Shown: positions 26,724 to 35,778 of the stretch, piece by piece
How positions within the stretch are numbered: the stretch's first letter is position 1
Layout: every line of letters begins with the position of its first letter
DNA from: UBA830 sp002295635
GTDB taxonomy: Bacteria > Pseudomonadota > Alphaproteobacteria > MPNO01 > UBA830
Assembly: GCA_002295635.1 (NCBI GenBank)
Contig: DBHK01000019.1
Span: 47,281 to 111,280 of the forward strand
Length of the DNA: 64,000 nt
Reading direction: 5' to 3'
The notes under the pieces: generated by a model
The model's input: the letters and a program-made list of their open reading frames with translations, nothing else
Databases searched by the model: none
What the model was told of the DNA's origin: nothing
Position numbers and translations under genes: made by a program

Positions 26724-28259
26724 ATGGGTGTTCAGACTGTATGGGATCACGTTCGGCTCGCTGCGGATAGGACGCCCGACCGTATTGCGGTCGTCGACGA
26801 TAAAAGTGACAGTACATTTACATTTGCGAGCTTAATACAGGAGGTGGAATCGGCTGCTGCTGGTCTTGCGGAAATTGGCGTCGAACCTGGGCAGTACGTT
26901 GCGACTATCCTGCCTAATGTCCTCCAACACGTGATCTCTATACTTGCTCTGCATCGCCTCGGGGCGGTTGTTTGCATGATTAATCCGCGGTTGAAACCCA
27001 ATGAGGCCAAACAACTCATCGTAGATGCAAAAATGTCAGGGGTCATTTGTTCGCCCAATGACGAAATCGTGAAGGCAGCCGTTAGGTCGCTGCCGCACGG
27101 CGCGCCGATCTTGGTGGTGGGTGATGCAGAAGGAAGTTCTTCGGCGTTCGAAATGTGCCGCGCTGATCCTAGTCTATTGCCCGATTGGAAGCATCCTGAT
27201 CCGGAGACCGTGGCGTTCATTTTATATACTTCTGGCACTACCGGCTTGCCAAAAGGTGTGATGATTCCACACCGGGCGACGGATAGCCGTGTATTGTTTG
27301 CCCCCGTCCAGTGCGGCCTGCGTCATGGGATACATAATAAAGCTCTTGGCCTGATGCCACTTTTTCACGCTGTGGGGTTCTACTCCTCACTCGTCACGAC
27401 GCTGTCACTCAACGGCACGTATTATGTTCATTCCGCGTTTGACCCCCCCGCCGCGGTAGAAGCGATCAAAACCCAAGGCATCACATACGTATTTGGTGCG
27501 CCGGCACATTTTTATGGAATGTTGGGTGTTCCTGGTTTTGTCTCAGAAGACATGTCTTCTGTGGAGACGTTGGCATATGCTGGTGCAGTAATGCCGGCGC
27601 CACTTTTAAAAAGGGTGAAATCCGCCTTCCCTAATGCCGAGATTACTAACATATATGGAACGACCGAGGTTATGAATGCACTTTATATGCCAAATCCGGT
27701 CGGTAGACCGCTTCAGTTCCGTCCTGGCTTTTATTCTAACGTCCGCGTCGTACGAATTGGTGGAGTCATCGATGACGTTTGTGGTACAGGCGAAGAGGGA
27801 GAGCTAATAGTTGATGCTTCCGCCGACGCGACATTTCTCGGGTATCTTAACCGGCCAGAGGCTACTGCGGAAAAACTGACCCGGGGCTGGTACTGGACAG
27901 GAGATATAGTATTTCGACGTCAGGATGGAGATCTTGAACTTTGTGGACGGGTCGACGATATGATTGTATCCGGTGGCGAAAATATTCACCCGGAAGAGGT
28001 CGAAACCGTGTTGATGCAGCATGAAGCCGTTCGTGAAGTAGCTGTGATCGGTGTGCCTGACGATCAGTGGTCGGAAAGGGTGGTCGCATGCGTGGTGGGT
28101 CAAGGTGTTGATCACGAGGCCTTAGATGCCTGGTGCCGAGACTCTGTCCTCGCTAACTATAAACGTCCGAGGGAATATGCATTTCTTGATTCGATACCAC
28201 GTAACGCGGCCAACAAAGTGTTACGGCGTGAGCTGAAGGAAGTTTTGAGAACCCGCTGA
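26724..28259 (+). CDS. AMP-forming acyl/aryl-CoA ligase
   Basis: 511 residues with the standard adenylate-forming motifs: P-loop ILYTSGTTGLPKGVM near residue 170, IYGTTEVMNALY, YWTGDIVFRRQDG and GGENIHPEEVE. The C-terminal lysine lies in RNAANKVLRREL. It forms a CoA thioester from a carboxylic acid, and overall style is closest to 4-chlorobenzoate or fatty acyl CoA ligases. AGGGGGAAA precedes the start, and a palindrome covers the promoter. It stands between two long gaps and is probably transcribed alone. The acid is unknown. Confidence 0.85.
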   Translation: MGVQTVWDHVRLAADRTPDRIAVVDDKSDSTFTFASLIQEVESAAAGLAEIGVEPGQYVATILPNVLQHVISILALHRLGAVVCMINPRLKPNEAKQLIVDAKMSGVICSPNDEIVKAAVRSLPHGAPILVVGDAEGSSSAFEMCRADPSLLPDWKHPDPETVAFILYTSGTTGLPKGVMIPHRATDSRVLFAPVQCGLRHGIHNKALGLMPLFHAVGFYSSLVTTLSLNGTYYVHSAFDPPAAVEAIKTQGITYVFGAPAHFYGMLGVPGFVSEDMSSVETLAYAGAVMPAPLLKRVKSAFPNAEITNIYGTTEVMNALYMPNPVGRPLQFRPGFYSNVRVVRIGGVIDDVCGTGEEGELIVDASADATFLGYLNRPEATAEKLTRGWYWTGDIVFRRQDGDLELCGRVDDMIVSGGENIHPEEVETVLMQHEAVREVAVIGVPDDQWSERVVACVVGQGVDHEALDAWCRDSVLANYKRPREYAFLDSIPRNAANKVLRRELKEVLRTR

Positions 28260-28809
28260 CCTCGATCCGCGTGCCGCCGTCGACGCTATTTTTTCCTTCA
28301 TTATCTCATCCGGACTTTGACTGTAATAGCTATAGCCGGAAGCAAAAAACGAGTGTCCACGAACCCTGTAAGGAGAGGAAAATTATTTACGCTACAAACT
28401 ACGTTTGAGTCCGGTCTTCATTGTCCGATGGGGTGATGTTAATGGCTTAGTGTTGGAATCTATGCCCGACCCTGATAATTACCTCGGTAATGATATCCAA
28501 GGTCTTATTGAGGCTTGCGTATTTTTAATCCGGGTTACGAAGAAACGCGTGAGAGTGATGTTCCGCTTTCCAAACACATTTTTAGTCTCGCAATAAGCTT
28601 AGATGTGCCATATCGACTTTGAACGAGGGCACACTGTCGATGCTCACTTAAATGTGGCTGACGATCCATAGTTGATTGAGGTATTATATGCCCGTAATTA
28701 GAACACGTTTAACCAGAACACGTTCAGATTTTCCAAGAATGTGAGAGACTAATTCGCCATCAACAGCTTGCAGAGTTAGTTTCCAGATTTCTCGGCTTGG
28801 ATTTCTGAC
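28260..28809. other. 550-bp gap without a convincing gene
   Basis: The stretch between the ligase and the MFS gene has no frame I believe. A 63-codon frame (28405-28596) lacks a ribosome-binding site and known similarity; the run GLVLESMPDPDNYLGNDIQG within it could be a fragment of a lost gene. An orphan AAGGAGAGG is seen near 28370. A 10-bp direct repeat AGAACACGTT occurs at 28700-28709 and 28715-28724, a 15-bp period that could be a regulator site for the MFS gene. Confidence 0.35.
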
Positions 28810-30069
28810 GTGGCAAACGAGGCCACTCCCATAGGTTCTAGCAAAAGCACTATCGACGGTCGTTACGCTTGGTTCCGTCTCGGTGTATCAGTCGCTATCG
28901 GCACGCTAGGAAGCATCGGATTCTGGGGCGTTGTCGTCATCCTGCCGGCGGTACAGTCAGAATTCGGCGTCGACCGAGGCGATGCATCCCTTCCCTATAC
29001 GCTTACCATGATCGGCTTTGCTGCAGGTAATGTTCTGTTTGGTAGGTATGTAGATCGTCTGGGGATCGTAGCGCCGTTGATAGCCGCTTCGATCGCCATG
29101 GCCGCGGGATTTGCGGCTGCGGCTGCTGCAACCCAAATTTGGGTTTTTGCGATTATTCAGGGCGTTTTTATTGGTATCGGTACGGCCGCAAGCTTCGGCC
29201 CTTTGATAGCTGACATTTCTCATTGGTTCAATCGGCGACGTGGGGTTGCGGTCGCGCTGTGCGCGTGTGGAAACTATATCGGGGGCACGATTTGGCCTCT
29301 GGTAGTTCAGTCGTTGATGGATGGGAACGGGTGGCGATTCACATATATTATTATCGCAGTTGTTGTCTTGTCTACTATGATCCCGCTTGCTTTGATACTC
29401 CGCCGCCGGCCGCCACTAAATGAAGAACGGGCTGCCGTTTCGGTTGGATCTTCAATCACTGACCGAAAGACAATTGATCTGTCGCATCGCTCTCTGATGA
29501 TACTTTTGTCTATCGCGGGGATCGCTTGCTGCGTCGCCATGTCGATGCCGCAGGTTCATATCGTGGCTTATTGCACAGACCTCGGGTTTGGTTCTGCACG
29601 CGGGGCAGAGATGCTTTCCTTAATGTTGGCAGGAGGCGCGATAACGCGTGTGGTATCGGGATTTATTGCTGATTATATCGGCGGCGTACGCACTTTGCTG
29701 ATTGGCTCTATTTTACAGGGGTTAGCGCTGTTTTTCTATTTGCCCTTCGACGGGCTGATGTCGCTCTACATAATTTCTCTTATGTTTGGACTTTCGCAGG
29801 GCGGCATCGTACCAAGTTATGCAATCATTGTCCGGGAATACATGCCCGCAAAAATAGCTGCTGAACGCGTTGGTTTTCTTATCATGATGACCATTGTTGG
29901 GATGGCGTTTGGTGGATGGGTGTCTGGATGGATTTTCGACGCGTCGGGCTCTTACCAAGCGGCATTTATCCACGGAATAGCTTGGAACGCTTTACATGTC
30001 GGAATAATGGTGATGATGTTGATTCGTTTAAGGAAATCGCCGCATTACAACAAGGCAACTCAAATTTGA
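28810..30069 (+). CDS. MFS transporter (oxalate/formate antiporter-like)
   Basis: 419 residues with 12 predicted hydrophobic helices and a loop after the sixth. The first-half signature is GNVLFGRYVDRLGIVAP, and GGTIWPLVVQSLMDGNGWR follows helix 4-5. Residues 1-20 are cytoplasmic. Related carriers move carboxylic acids such as oxalate, formate or aromatic acids across the inner membrane. The start is a GTG without a strong ribosome-binding site; no better in-frame start is seen near. It is convergent with hpnD (38 bp between the stops). Confidence 0.85.
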   Translation: MANEATPIGSSKSTIDGRYAWFRLGVSVAIGTLGSIGFWGVVVILPAVQSEFGVDRGDASLPYTLTMIGFAAGNVLFGRYVDRLGIVAPLIAASIAMAAGFAAAAAATQIWVFAIIQGVFIGIGTAASFGPLIADISHWFNRRRGVAVALCACGNYIGGTIWPLVVQSLMDGNGWRFTYIIIAVVVLSTMIPLALILRRRPPLNEERAAVSVGSSITDRKTIDLSHRSLMILLSIAGIACCVAMSMPQVHIVAYCTDLGFGSARGAEMLSLMLAGGAITRVVSGFIADYIGGVRTLLIGSILQGLALFFYLPFDGLMSLYIISLMFGLSQGGIVPSYAIIVREYMPAKIAAERVGFLIMMTIVGMAFGGWVSGWIFDASGSYQAAFIHGIAWNALHVGIMVMMLIRLRKSPHYNKATQI

Positions 30070-30107
30070 CTACTTCGGTTTCGTGCTGCGGGTTTTTTTA
30101 ATATCCG

Positions 30108-30983
30108 TTACATCACACCGTAGCGGAGAGTAATCCATAATTTCCGCGCTTTGGAAAGGCTAGCGTCATCATCGAGATTCTGCCATCGCCCGGCGATCAG
30201 GCGATCTAAAATTCGCCGGTAGCTCATCATCATCACAACCGCTGGTTTAAGTGCTTGGGCGTTCGACCGGGCCAGCATTTTTTCGGCCTCCGAGTATTTT
30301 TCCTGCGCACGGCGTGCTAATGAGTCACACAGTTCAGGTAGATTTGGATGAGATAAAATGTCGTTAGGCCTAACGATCGATACACCATGAAGGTCTAACT
30401 GTTCGCGGGGAAGATAAAGCCGTCCCATAAGTGCATCATCTTTTACGTCACGTAAGATATTTGTGAGTTGCAAAGCTGTTCCCAAAGTAATCGCGAAGGA
30501 CCTTGCGGGATTGCCATAATCACCAAAAATTTTGATAGACAACAATCCAACAGCACCGGCGACACGCTCACAGTAGAGTTGTAACAGTGCACAGCTCGGC
30601 ATTAGCATGGAGCCATCCGTATCCATTTCCATGCCCGCAATGATCTCAAAAAAATCATCCTTTTCGAGATTGTAAATCGAGATCGCCTGTGCGAGGGCTC
30701 GCAAAAGATGACTTTTCGGCGCCGCAGAAATTGGGGTATATAAAGCGTCAATATTCTGTCGCCACTGATCCAGTCGGGCACGTTTTTCGGCAATCGTCAT
30801 ATCGCTATCTGCAATGTCATCGACCTCTCGACAAAATGCGTAAACCGCGAATATAGCGTCTCTTTTCGGTTCCGGAAGAAGCCGCATCCCCCAGTAAAAC
30901 GAGGAGCCCGCGGCACGAGTAACCTCCCGCACGTAAAGCCGCGCGGTGAGACTTGGATCGTTGGCTGTTCCCCGATTAGCCAT
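30108..30983 (-). CDS. hpnD: Presqualene diphosphate synthase (HpnD-like)
   Basis: 291 residues of the squalene/phytoene synthase family. The opening SSFYWGMRLLP and the first aspartate motif DDIAD (55-59) fit HpnD better than HpnC. The second motif DVKDD lies near residue 183. HpnD condenses two farnesyl diphosphates to presqualene diphosphate, the first step of the HpnCDE route to squalene for hopanoids. Usual partners hpnC and hpnE are absent here, so the gene is isolated. Phytoene synthase activity is an alternative that I judge less likely. Confidence 0.8.
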   Translation of the reverse strand: MANRGTANDPSLTARLYVREVTRAAGSSFYWGMRLLPEPKRDAIFAVYAFCREVDDIADSDMTIAEKRARLDQWRQNIDALYTPISAAPKSHLLRALAQAISIYNLEKDDFFEIIAGMEMDTDGSMLMPSCALLQLYCERVAGAVGLLSIKIFGDYGNPARSFAITLGTALQLTNILRDVKDDALMGRLYLPREQLDLHGVSIVRPNDILSHPNLPELCDSLARRAQEKYSEAEKMLARSNAQALKPAVVMMMSYRRILDRLIAGRWQNLDDDASLSKARKLWITLRYGVM

Positions 30984-31170
30984 CTGCTAATTGTATCGAT
31001 GTACCTATCGAATCAAAATTGAGCGTTTTAGATATCTCAATTTTGGTTATCTTTGAACTAAATAGGAAAACATGTGTCATTTACGAAACGAGTGTCTGAT
31101 ATATGATATAAAGATTAATATGCTATGTGGATCCCAGTAATCTCGGGTTAAATAGCAGCAGGAGTAGGTA

Positions 31171-31407
31171 ATGGAACAGGCAGCGCGAATACAGGAACCT
31201 AAAAATACGGTATGGCAAACTCGGGGCCATGAACAAACGGAATTCGAGCATAAATTGTCACTCGCGATGGAAAAGGCGTTTGCCGACGGTGTAACAGAGC
31301 TTGACGCCTTGGTGGATCGGTTGAACGAAGACGGCGTTCTGGATGAACAGGATTTGGAGTGGACGGTCGGCAGTTTTCGGACGCTGATGGCAGAGCTTGG
31401 AGCATGA
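31171..31407 (+). CDS. Small recombinase-like helix-turn-helix protein
   Basis: 78 residues with a strong AGGAG 7 bases before the ATG. The second half (LDALVDRLNEDGVLDEQDLE, then WTVGSFRTLMAELGA) resembles the small recombinase-like HTH domain proteins often found next to Rieske oxygenase genes. It is not a classical DNA-binding regulator and its function is unknown; it may be an accessory subunit or assembly factor. It is the first gene of the operon that runs to 38235, 85 bp before the Rieske gene. Confidence 0.6.
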   Translation: MEQAARIQEPKNTVWQTRGHEQTEFEHKLSLAMEKAFADGVTELDALVDRLNEDGVLDEQDLEWTVGSFRTLMAELGA

Positions 31408-31492
31408 CTTAATGTCTCGTGCTTCATTTTATTCCGAGTATCAACAATAGAATGTAGGTGCGAGTAACGGTGCTCTGACCAAGGGAAGTAAT

Positions 31493-32548
31493 ATGAACGA
31501 CATAGAAATTTCCGCTAAAGACATTGAGAGGCGCGTTGCGCTTGGCCCGCTTAATCGCTGGTGGCCTGTAGCGGCAAGCTGGATGGTGACTGACGATCCG
31601 CAGGGTTTGACCCGCCTTGGAGAAAGGATTGTTCTCTGGCGCGACAGGGACGGCACGATTCACTGTGTCGAGGATCGGTGCCCGCATCGCGGCGCACGAC
31701 TTTCCATGGGCTGGAATCTCGGAGACCGCCTTGCATGCTGGTATCACGGAGTAGAGGTAGGGGGCGATGGCGTCGTAAAGTCGGTTCCGGCCATTTCGGA
31801 ATGCCCAATGGTCGGAGACAAGATGGTAAAGGCTTACCCATGCTTTGAAAAAATGGGGGGGATATTTGTTTGGTTCGGTGACGAGTTGCACGAGGAGGCG
31901 GAAGCGTTCGAACTTCCCGAGGAGTTCGTGTCTGATGAATGGGCGGCGATGCTTTGTACAGCGCATTGGAAATGTAACTGGACGTATGCATTTGATAATG
32001 TAATGGATCCCATGCATGGGGCGTATCTACATGCCATTTCACACTCGATGGCGGAAGGAGATACTACAGCCAAGATGCAGCTAGACAAGACGGACACAGG
32101 TTTCATCTTCGGGAAATCGGGCCAGCGTGACATTAACTTTGATTGGATAGAATTTGGAGATACCGGCGCATTCTGGCTGCGGGTTTCTCCACTGCCATAC
32201 CGTAAGGAGGCTGGACCCGGCGGAAATTTCAGCATTATGGGTTTCGTTACGCCGATTGATGAAGATAACTGTCGTGTTTTTTTCTGGCGGACTCGGAAGG
32301 TGTCGGGTTGGCAGCGTGACGTCTGGAAGTTCATGTACCGTAACCGGCTTGAAACCCTCCACTGGGATGTACTGGAACAGGATCGCGTCGTCCTTGAGGG
32401 TATGGCTTCCGACGCAAGGGATAAGGAATTTCTTTATCAGCATGATACTGGTCTGGCGCGTGCACGCCGTGTCCTGTCCAAGGAGGCGGAAGCTCAGCTG
32501 ATATCAGTTGCAGCCCACGTCGGCGGAGCTATGGAGGCGGCTGAGTAG
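31493..32548 (+). CDS. Rieske non-haem iron oxygenase (vanillate/PAO-type, single-component)
   Basis: 351 residues, the size of homo-oligomeric Rieske oxygenases such as vanillate or dicamba O-demethylase rather than alpha/beta dioxygenases. The Rieske centre is CPHRG...CWYHG (Cys63, His65, Cys82, His85). The iron site DNVMDPMHGAYLH has His175 and His180. The N-terminal NRWWPVAAS is typical of the group. It would demethylate, hydroxylate or cleave an aromatic or cyclic substrate with O2 and electrons from a reductase not encoded nearby. AAGGGAAG precedes the start. The SDR gene begins 31 bp later. Confidence 0.88.
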   Translation: MNDIEISAKDIERRVALGPLNRWWPVAASWMVTDDPQGLTRLGERIVLWRDRDGTIHCVEDRCPHRGARLSMGWNLGDRLACWYHGVEVGGDGVVKSVPAISECPMVGDKMVKAYPCFEKMGGIFVWFGDELHEEAEAFELPEEFVSDEWAAMLCTAHWKCNWTYAFDNVMDPMHGAYLHAISHSMAEGDTTAKMQLDKTDTGFIFGKSGQRDINFDWIEFGDTGAFWLRVSPLPYRKEAGPGGNFSIMGFVTPIDEDNCRVFFWRTRKVSGWQRDVWKFMYRNRLETLHWDVLEQDRVVLEGMASDARDKEFLYQHDTGLARARRVLSKEAEAQLISVAAHVGGAMEAAE

Positions 32549-32579
32549 GTGCGCTGAGCTAAGCAGCAGGACTAATAAT

Positions 32580-33338
32580 ATGGGATCGATATCGCTTACG
32601 AATAAACGTGTTGTTGTCACAGGCGGAGCTCGAGGGCTTGGCCGAGCTTTCGCGGAAGCGGCAATCGTCGCCGGCGCAAGGGTCATAGTGGCCGACATTC
32701 TCGAGGACGTTGGGAGGGCAACTGTTGGAGCATTGTCAACGAATGGCGAAGCGTATTTCGAACCGGTCGACCTTTCCGATCCCGATAGTATCATTGCACT
32801 TGCGGATCATGCCTCTGATCTTCTTGGTGGCGTCGATGGATTGGTCAATTGTGCTGCGATCGCCACTGGAATCGGTGGGAAAGTGGCTGAAGAGATTGAT
32901 ATCGAGACCTGGGATCGGGTGATGACGGTCAATGTGCGTGGTACCTGGCTTGCTATAACGGCGTTTTCTACTTTGCTACGGGCTGCCGGTAACGGAAAAA
33001 TAGTAAATATTGCCTCTGATACCGCGATGTGGGGCGCTCCAAGATTGCTCCACTACGTCGCGTCAAAGGGTGCCGTTATTTCTATGACTCGGTCTCTGGC
33101 CCGCGAACTCGGGAATGATGGGATTGCTGTAAACGCTATTGCGCCGGGTCTTACTTTAGTGGAAGCGACGGAATACGTGCCAGAAGAGAGGCGCCGTCGA
33201 TACATCGATGGCCGAGCGATGAACCGTGAACAACAGCCAGATGACGTCACGGGAGCGGTGATGTACCTCTTGTCAGACGCGGCGGATTTCGTGACCGGTC
33301 AATTATTACCGGTCAATGGCGGGTTCGTTTTCAATTAG
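32580..33338 (+). CDS. SDR-family NAD(P)-dependent oxidoreductase
   Basis: 252 residues of classical SDR, starting at ATG 32580. The frame is open upstream to 32508 but overlaps the Rieske gene. The cofactor motif is TGGARGLGRAF and NNAG is replaced by NCAA. The catalytic residues are Ser146, Tyr159 and Lys163 (YVASK), then RSLARELGNDGIAVNAIAPG. It oxidises or reduces a hydroxyl/carbonyl group, perhaps a product of the Rieske step. Third gene of the operon; the cupin gene follows after 15 bp behind GAGGAGAG. Confidence 0.85.
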   Translation: MGSISLTNKRVVVTGGARGLGRAFAEAAIVAGARVIVADILEDVGRATVGALSTNGEAYFEPVDLSDPDSIIALADHASDLLGGVDGLVNCAAIATGIGGKVAEEIDIETWDRVMTVNVRGTWLAITAFSTLLRAAGNGKIVNIASDTAMWGAPRLLHYVASKGAVISMTRSLARELGNDGIAVNAIAPGLTLVEATEYVPEERRRRYIDGRAMNREQQPDDVTGAVMYLLSDAADFVTGQLLPVNGGFVFN

Positions 33339-33353
33339 TCCGAGGAGAGACTT

Positions 33354-33920
33354 ATGGATGGAGATGCAGTGATAAAAAAGGGCGCCGATGGTCGTAATGA
33401 AGATAAGCCCGGCTGGCATCAGGAAGACGGACAGTCCTTCCAAGACTGGATGGACACTCGCGTGGCCCGATACCGGACACGTCAATATGATTGGGATGTT
33501 CTTAAATTTCAGGCTGATTTTGATCCTAAATATCGGCGAGCACAGATGCGTTATATGGGTACTGGCGGGGCTGGTAAAAGTTCTGACAATAACACTGTTC
33601 CTTCTGAGCATTTTACGTTCTCGACGATGGTGTTGCCTCCCGGCTGCGAAGGCCCGCAGCATATTCATACCGACGTAGAGGAGGTATTTTTCATGCTGCG
33701 TGGCAGTATTCACCTAACTGTCATAGAAGGTGACAACACGTGGGAAACAGTTCTCATGGAGCGGGACCTGATATCGGTGCCGCCGGGCGTTTATCGCGGG
33801 CTTGTGAACGATGGTCAGGAGGAGGCGTTGATGTGTGTTATGCTTGGAGCAACGAAACCGGTAACGCCGACCTATCCTCCAGATCACCCACTCGCTTCAA
33901 TTAAGCGGAATAAGAAATAG
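33354..33920 (+). CDS. Cupin-domain protein
   Basis: 188 residues with one cupin barrel at about 80-175. The metal motif is seen as GPQHIHTDVEEVFFMLRGS, giving His, His and Glu ligands, and the second half is LISVPPGVYRG, where the usual final His is replaced. It could be a dioxygenase, isomerase or decarboxylase acting on the operon's substrate, or a small-molecule sensor. GAGGAGAG before its ATG and a 15-bp gap tie it to the SDR upstream. Confidence 0.75.
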   Translation: MDGDAVIKKGADGRNEDKPGWHQEDGQSFQDWMDTRVARYRTRQYDWDVLKFQADFDPKYRRAQMRYMGTGGAGKSSDNNTVPSEHFTFSTMVLPPGCEGPQHIHTDVEEVFFMLRGSIHLTVIEGDNTWETVLMERDLISVPPGVYRGLVNDGQEEALMCVMLGATKPVTPTYPPDHPLASIKRNKK

Positions 33921-33983
33921 CAATTCTGTCCGGGGGGATCGACTGGGTTTGAGATCCGTCGCAGACGTAACTTAGAAATATTT

Positions 33984-34790
33984 ATGAAAGCTGTACAAAG
34001 AACGGTCGAGACACACTGCGGGATAGTCTCTTACCTAGAAGCTGGTGAGGGTACTGCCCTCGTCCTATTGCATGGTATCGGTTCTGGTGCGGCATCCTGG
34101 ACATCCCAACTCGAGGTATTTTCGGAATGCTATCGTGTGGTCGCGTGGAATGCGCCCGGCTATGGTACCTCTGATCCGGTCGGATCAGAGGTACCAACTT
34201 CTGCAGAATATGCAATGCATCTCAAAGCTCTGCTAGATGCGCTTGAGATTCCCGATTGCCATTTGGTCGGACATTCTCTGGGTGCGATTATAGCCACCGG
34301 ATTTGCCGGGATGTGTATTGACAGGTTGAAAAGTCTGATGCTCGCATCGCCAGCATCAGGATACGGTTCCGCAGGCGCGGAGATTCAGGAACAGAGACGA
34401 ACAGGACGAATGTCGATGATGAGAGATCTTGGTCCGGAAGGGTTAGCCCGCGAGCGCCATGGAAATCTTTTGTCAGAAAACGCTCCGCAATGGGCGCGGG
34501 ACCGTGTCCGTGGAGTGATGGAGCAACTTAACCCTGATGGATATCGACAAGCGGTTGAACTCTTGGTCAACAGCGATATTAATGCGGATGCCTATGGATT
34601 TCCTATGCCTGTCACCGTGGTGGTTGGGGAATCAGACTCCGTCACGTCGCCCAAGGACTGTAAATTTATCGCCAAGATTTTTGCAGAGCACTACTTTGAG
34701 ATTCTTCCCGGGCTTGGCCATGCCAGTTACGTCGAAGGGCCCGATTTGTTCAATCTTGCACTTGATAATCATCTAGAGAGGAACAGATGA
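33984..34790 (+). CDS. Alpha/beta-fold hydrolase
   Basis: 268 residues. The oxyanion motif is LLHGIGSGAAS and the nucleophile elbow is VGHSLGAII with Ser near residue 96. The acid is VVVGESDSVT and the base His is in GLGHASYVEGPD. It resembles carbon-carbon or ester hydrolases that act on ring-cleavage products. No clear ribosome-binding site is visible before the ATG. Bases 34164-34195 inside the gene form a perfect 32-nt inverted repeat, with 15-bp arms, encoding TSDPVGSEV. Confidence 0.82.
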   Translation: MKAVQRTVETHCGIVSYLEAGEGTALVLLHGIGSGAASWTSQLEVFSECYRVVAWNAPGYGTSDPVGSEVPTSAEYAMHLKALLDALEIPDCHLVGHSLGAIIATGFAGMCIDRLKSLMLASPASGYGSAGAEIQEQRRTGRMSMMRDLGPEGLARERHGNLLSENAPQWARDRVRGVMEQLNPDGYRQAVELLVNSDINADAYGFPMPVTVVVGESDSVTSPKDCKFIAKIFAEHYFEILPGLGHASYVEGPDLFNLALDNHLERNR

Positions 34791-34962
34791 GAGGGCGTGC
34801 AGCAAATAGACTTGTATCTTTGGTGCCGGTGCTCCAACGACGGTTGTTTTTTCGCCAGAACGATCCTTCCAACAAATCTCTGCGAGAGTATTCGCAAAAC
34901 AATGTTCGGAGTATTGTTAATGCATATGGTGCGCCACCTAAATATGAGGGATGCAAAACGAA

Positions 34963-35778
34963 ATGACTGCAAATATGGGTAATAAAGTTGTGGTTATTAC
35001 CGGTGGATCCTCGGGAATCGGTATGGCAGCAGCTGCAGCATTTCTTCGTGAGGGAGCGAAGGTTGCGATTTGCGGTCGCGATCAAGGTCGGCTGAATTCT
35101 GCTGCGGAAAGCCTAACCGAAATATCAGGGTCTCACAGTGTTTACGCACATCCCTGTGATGTACTGGACGAAGAAGCCGTTGCCGGTCTCTCTAGTGCCG
35201 TTAAAAACTGTTTCGGTCGCTGCGACGCGCTCATATGTAATGCCGGCCAAGCACGGACAAGCAATTTTTATACGACCAGAGATAAGGATTGGCTTGATGA
35301 ATTTGAGCTAAAGTTTTTTTCTGTGTTGAGGCCTGTTAGAGCATTCATTGATCTTCTGGAAGCCTCGGGTGCCGGCTCAATAGTGTGCACTAGTGCGATG
35401 CTTGCGCGAACGCCAGAGCCGTTCCTAATCGCGACAGGCGCTACCAGGGCCGGTCAACTCAACTTACTAAAATCTCTCTCACGCGAATTTGCGCCGAGAA
35501 ATGTACGGGTTAATGCGGTTCTGATTGGTCTTGTCGACTCTGGGCAATGGAGCAGCCGATATGAAAGAGGTGAAGGACCAGACGGGACAAAAATTCCGGA
35601 CGGGATGTCAAAGGAAGACTGGTTTAAAGAACTAGCAAATTCCCGCCATATTCCGATGGGCCGAATTGGCACGCCTTCAGAAGCCGCAAACGCGATCCTT
35701 TTCTTTGCATCTCCAATGGCATCCTATATCACCGGGGAGACGATCGAGGTCACAGGGGGGCAGGCAAGGAATGTCTGA
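34963..35778 (+). CDS. SDR-family protein lacking the YxxxK motif
   Basis: 271 residues from ATG 34963; an ATG four codons upstream (34951) directly abuts GAGGG and is less likely. The Rossmann motif TGGSSGIGMAAA and the CNAGQ segment are intact, and Ser145 is present, but the Tyr and Lys positions read T158 and R162 (PFLIATGATRAG). Related proteins with ATxAARA-type sequence exist next to ThDP enzymes in proteobacteria, so this is likely a real subgroup. It may bind NAD(P) without classical catalysis or use other residues. It overlaps the ThDP gene by 8 bases. Confidence 0.75.
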   Translation: MTANMGNKVVVITGGSSGIGMAAAAAFLREGAKVAICGRDQGRLNSAAESLTEISGSHSVYAHPCDVLDEEAVAGLSSAVKNCFGRCDALICNAGQARTSNFYTTRDKDWLDEFELKFFSVLRPVRAFIDLLEASGAGSIVCTSAMLARTPEPFLIATGATRAGQLNLLKSLSREFAPRNVRVNAVLIGLVDSGQWSSRYERGEGPDGTKIPDGMSKEDWFKELANSRHIPMGRIGTPSEAANAILFFASPMASYITGETIEVTGGQARNV

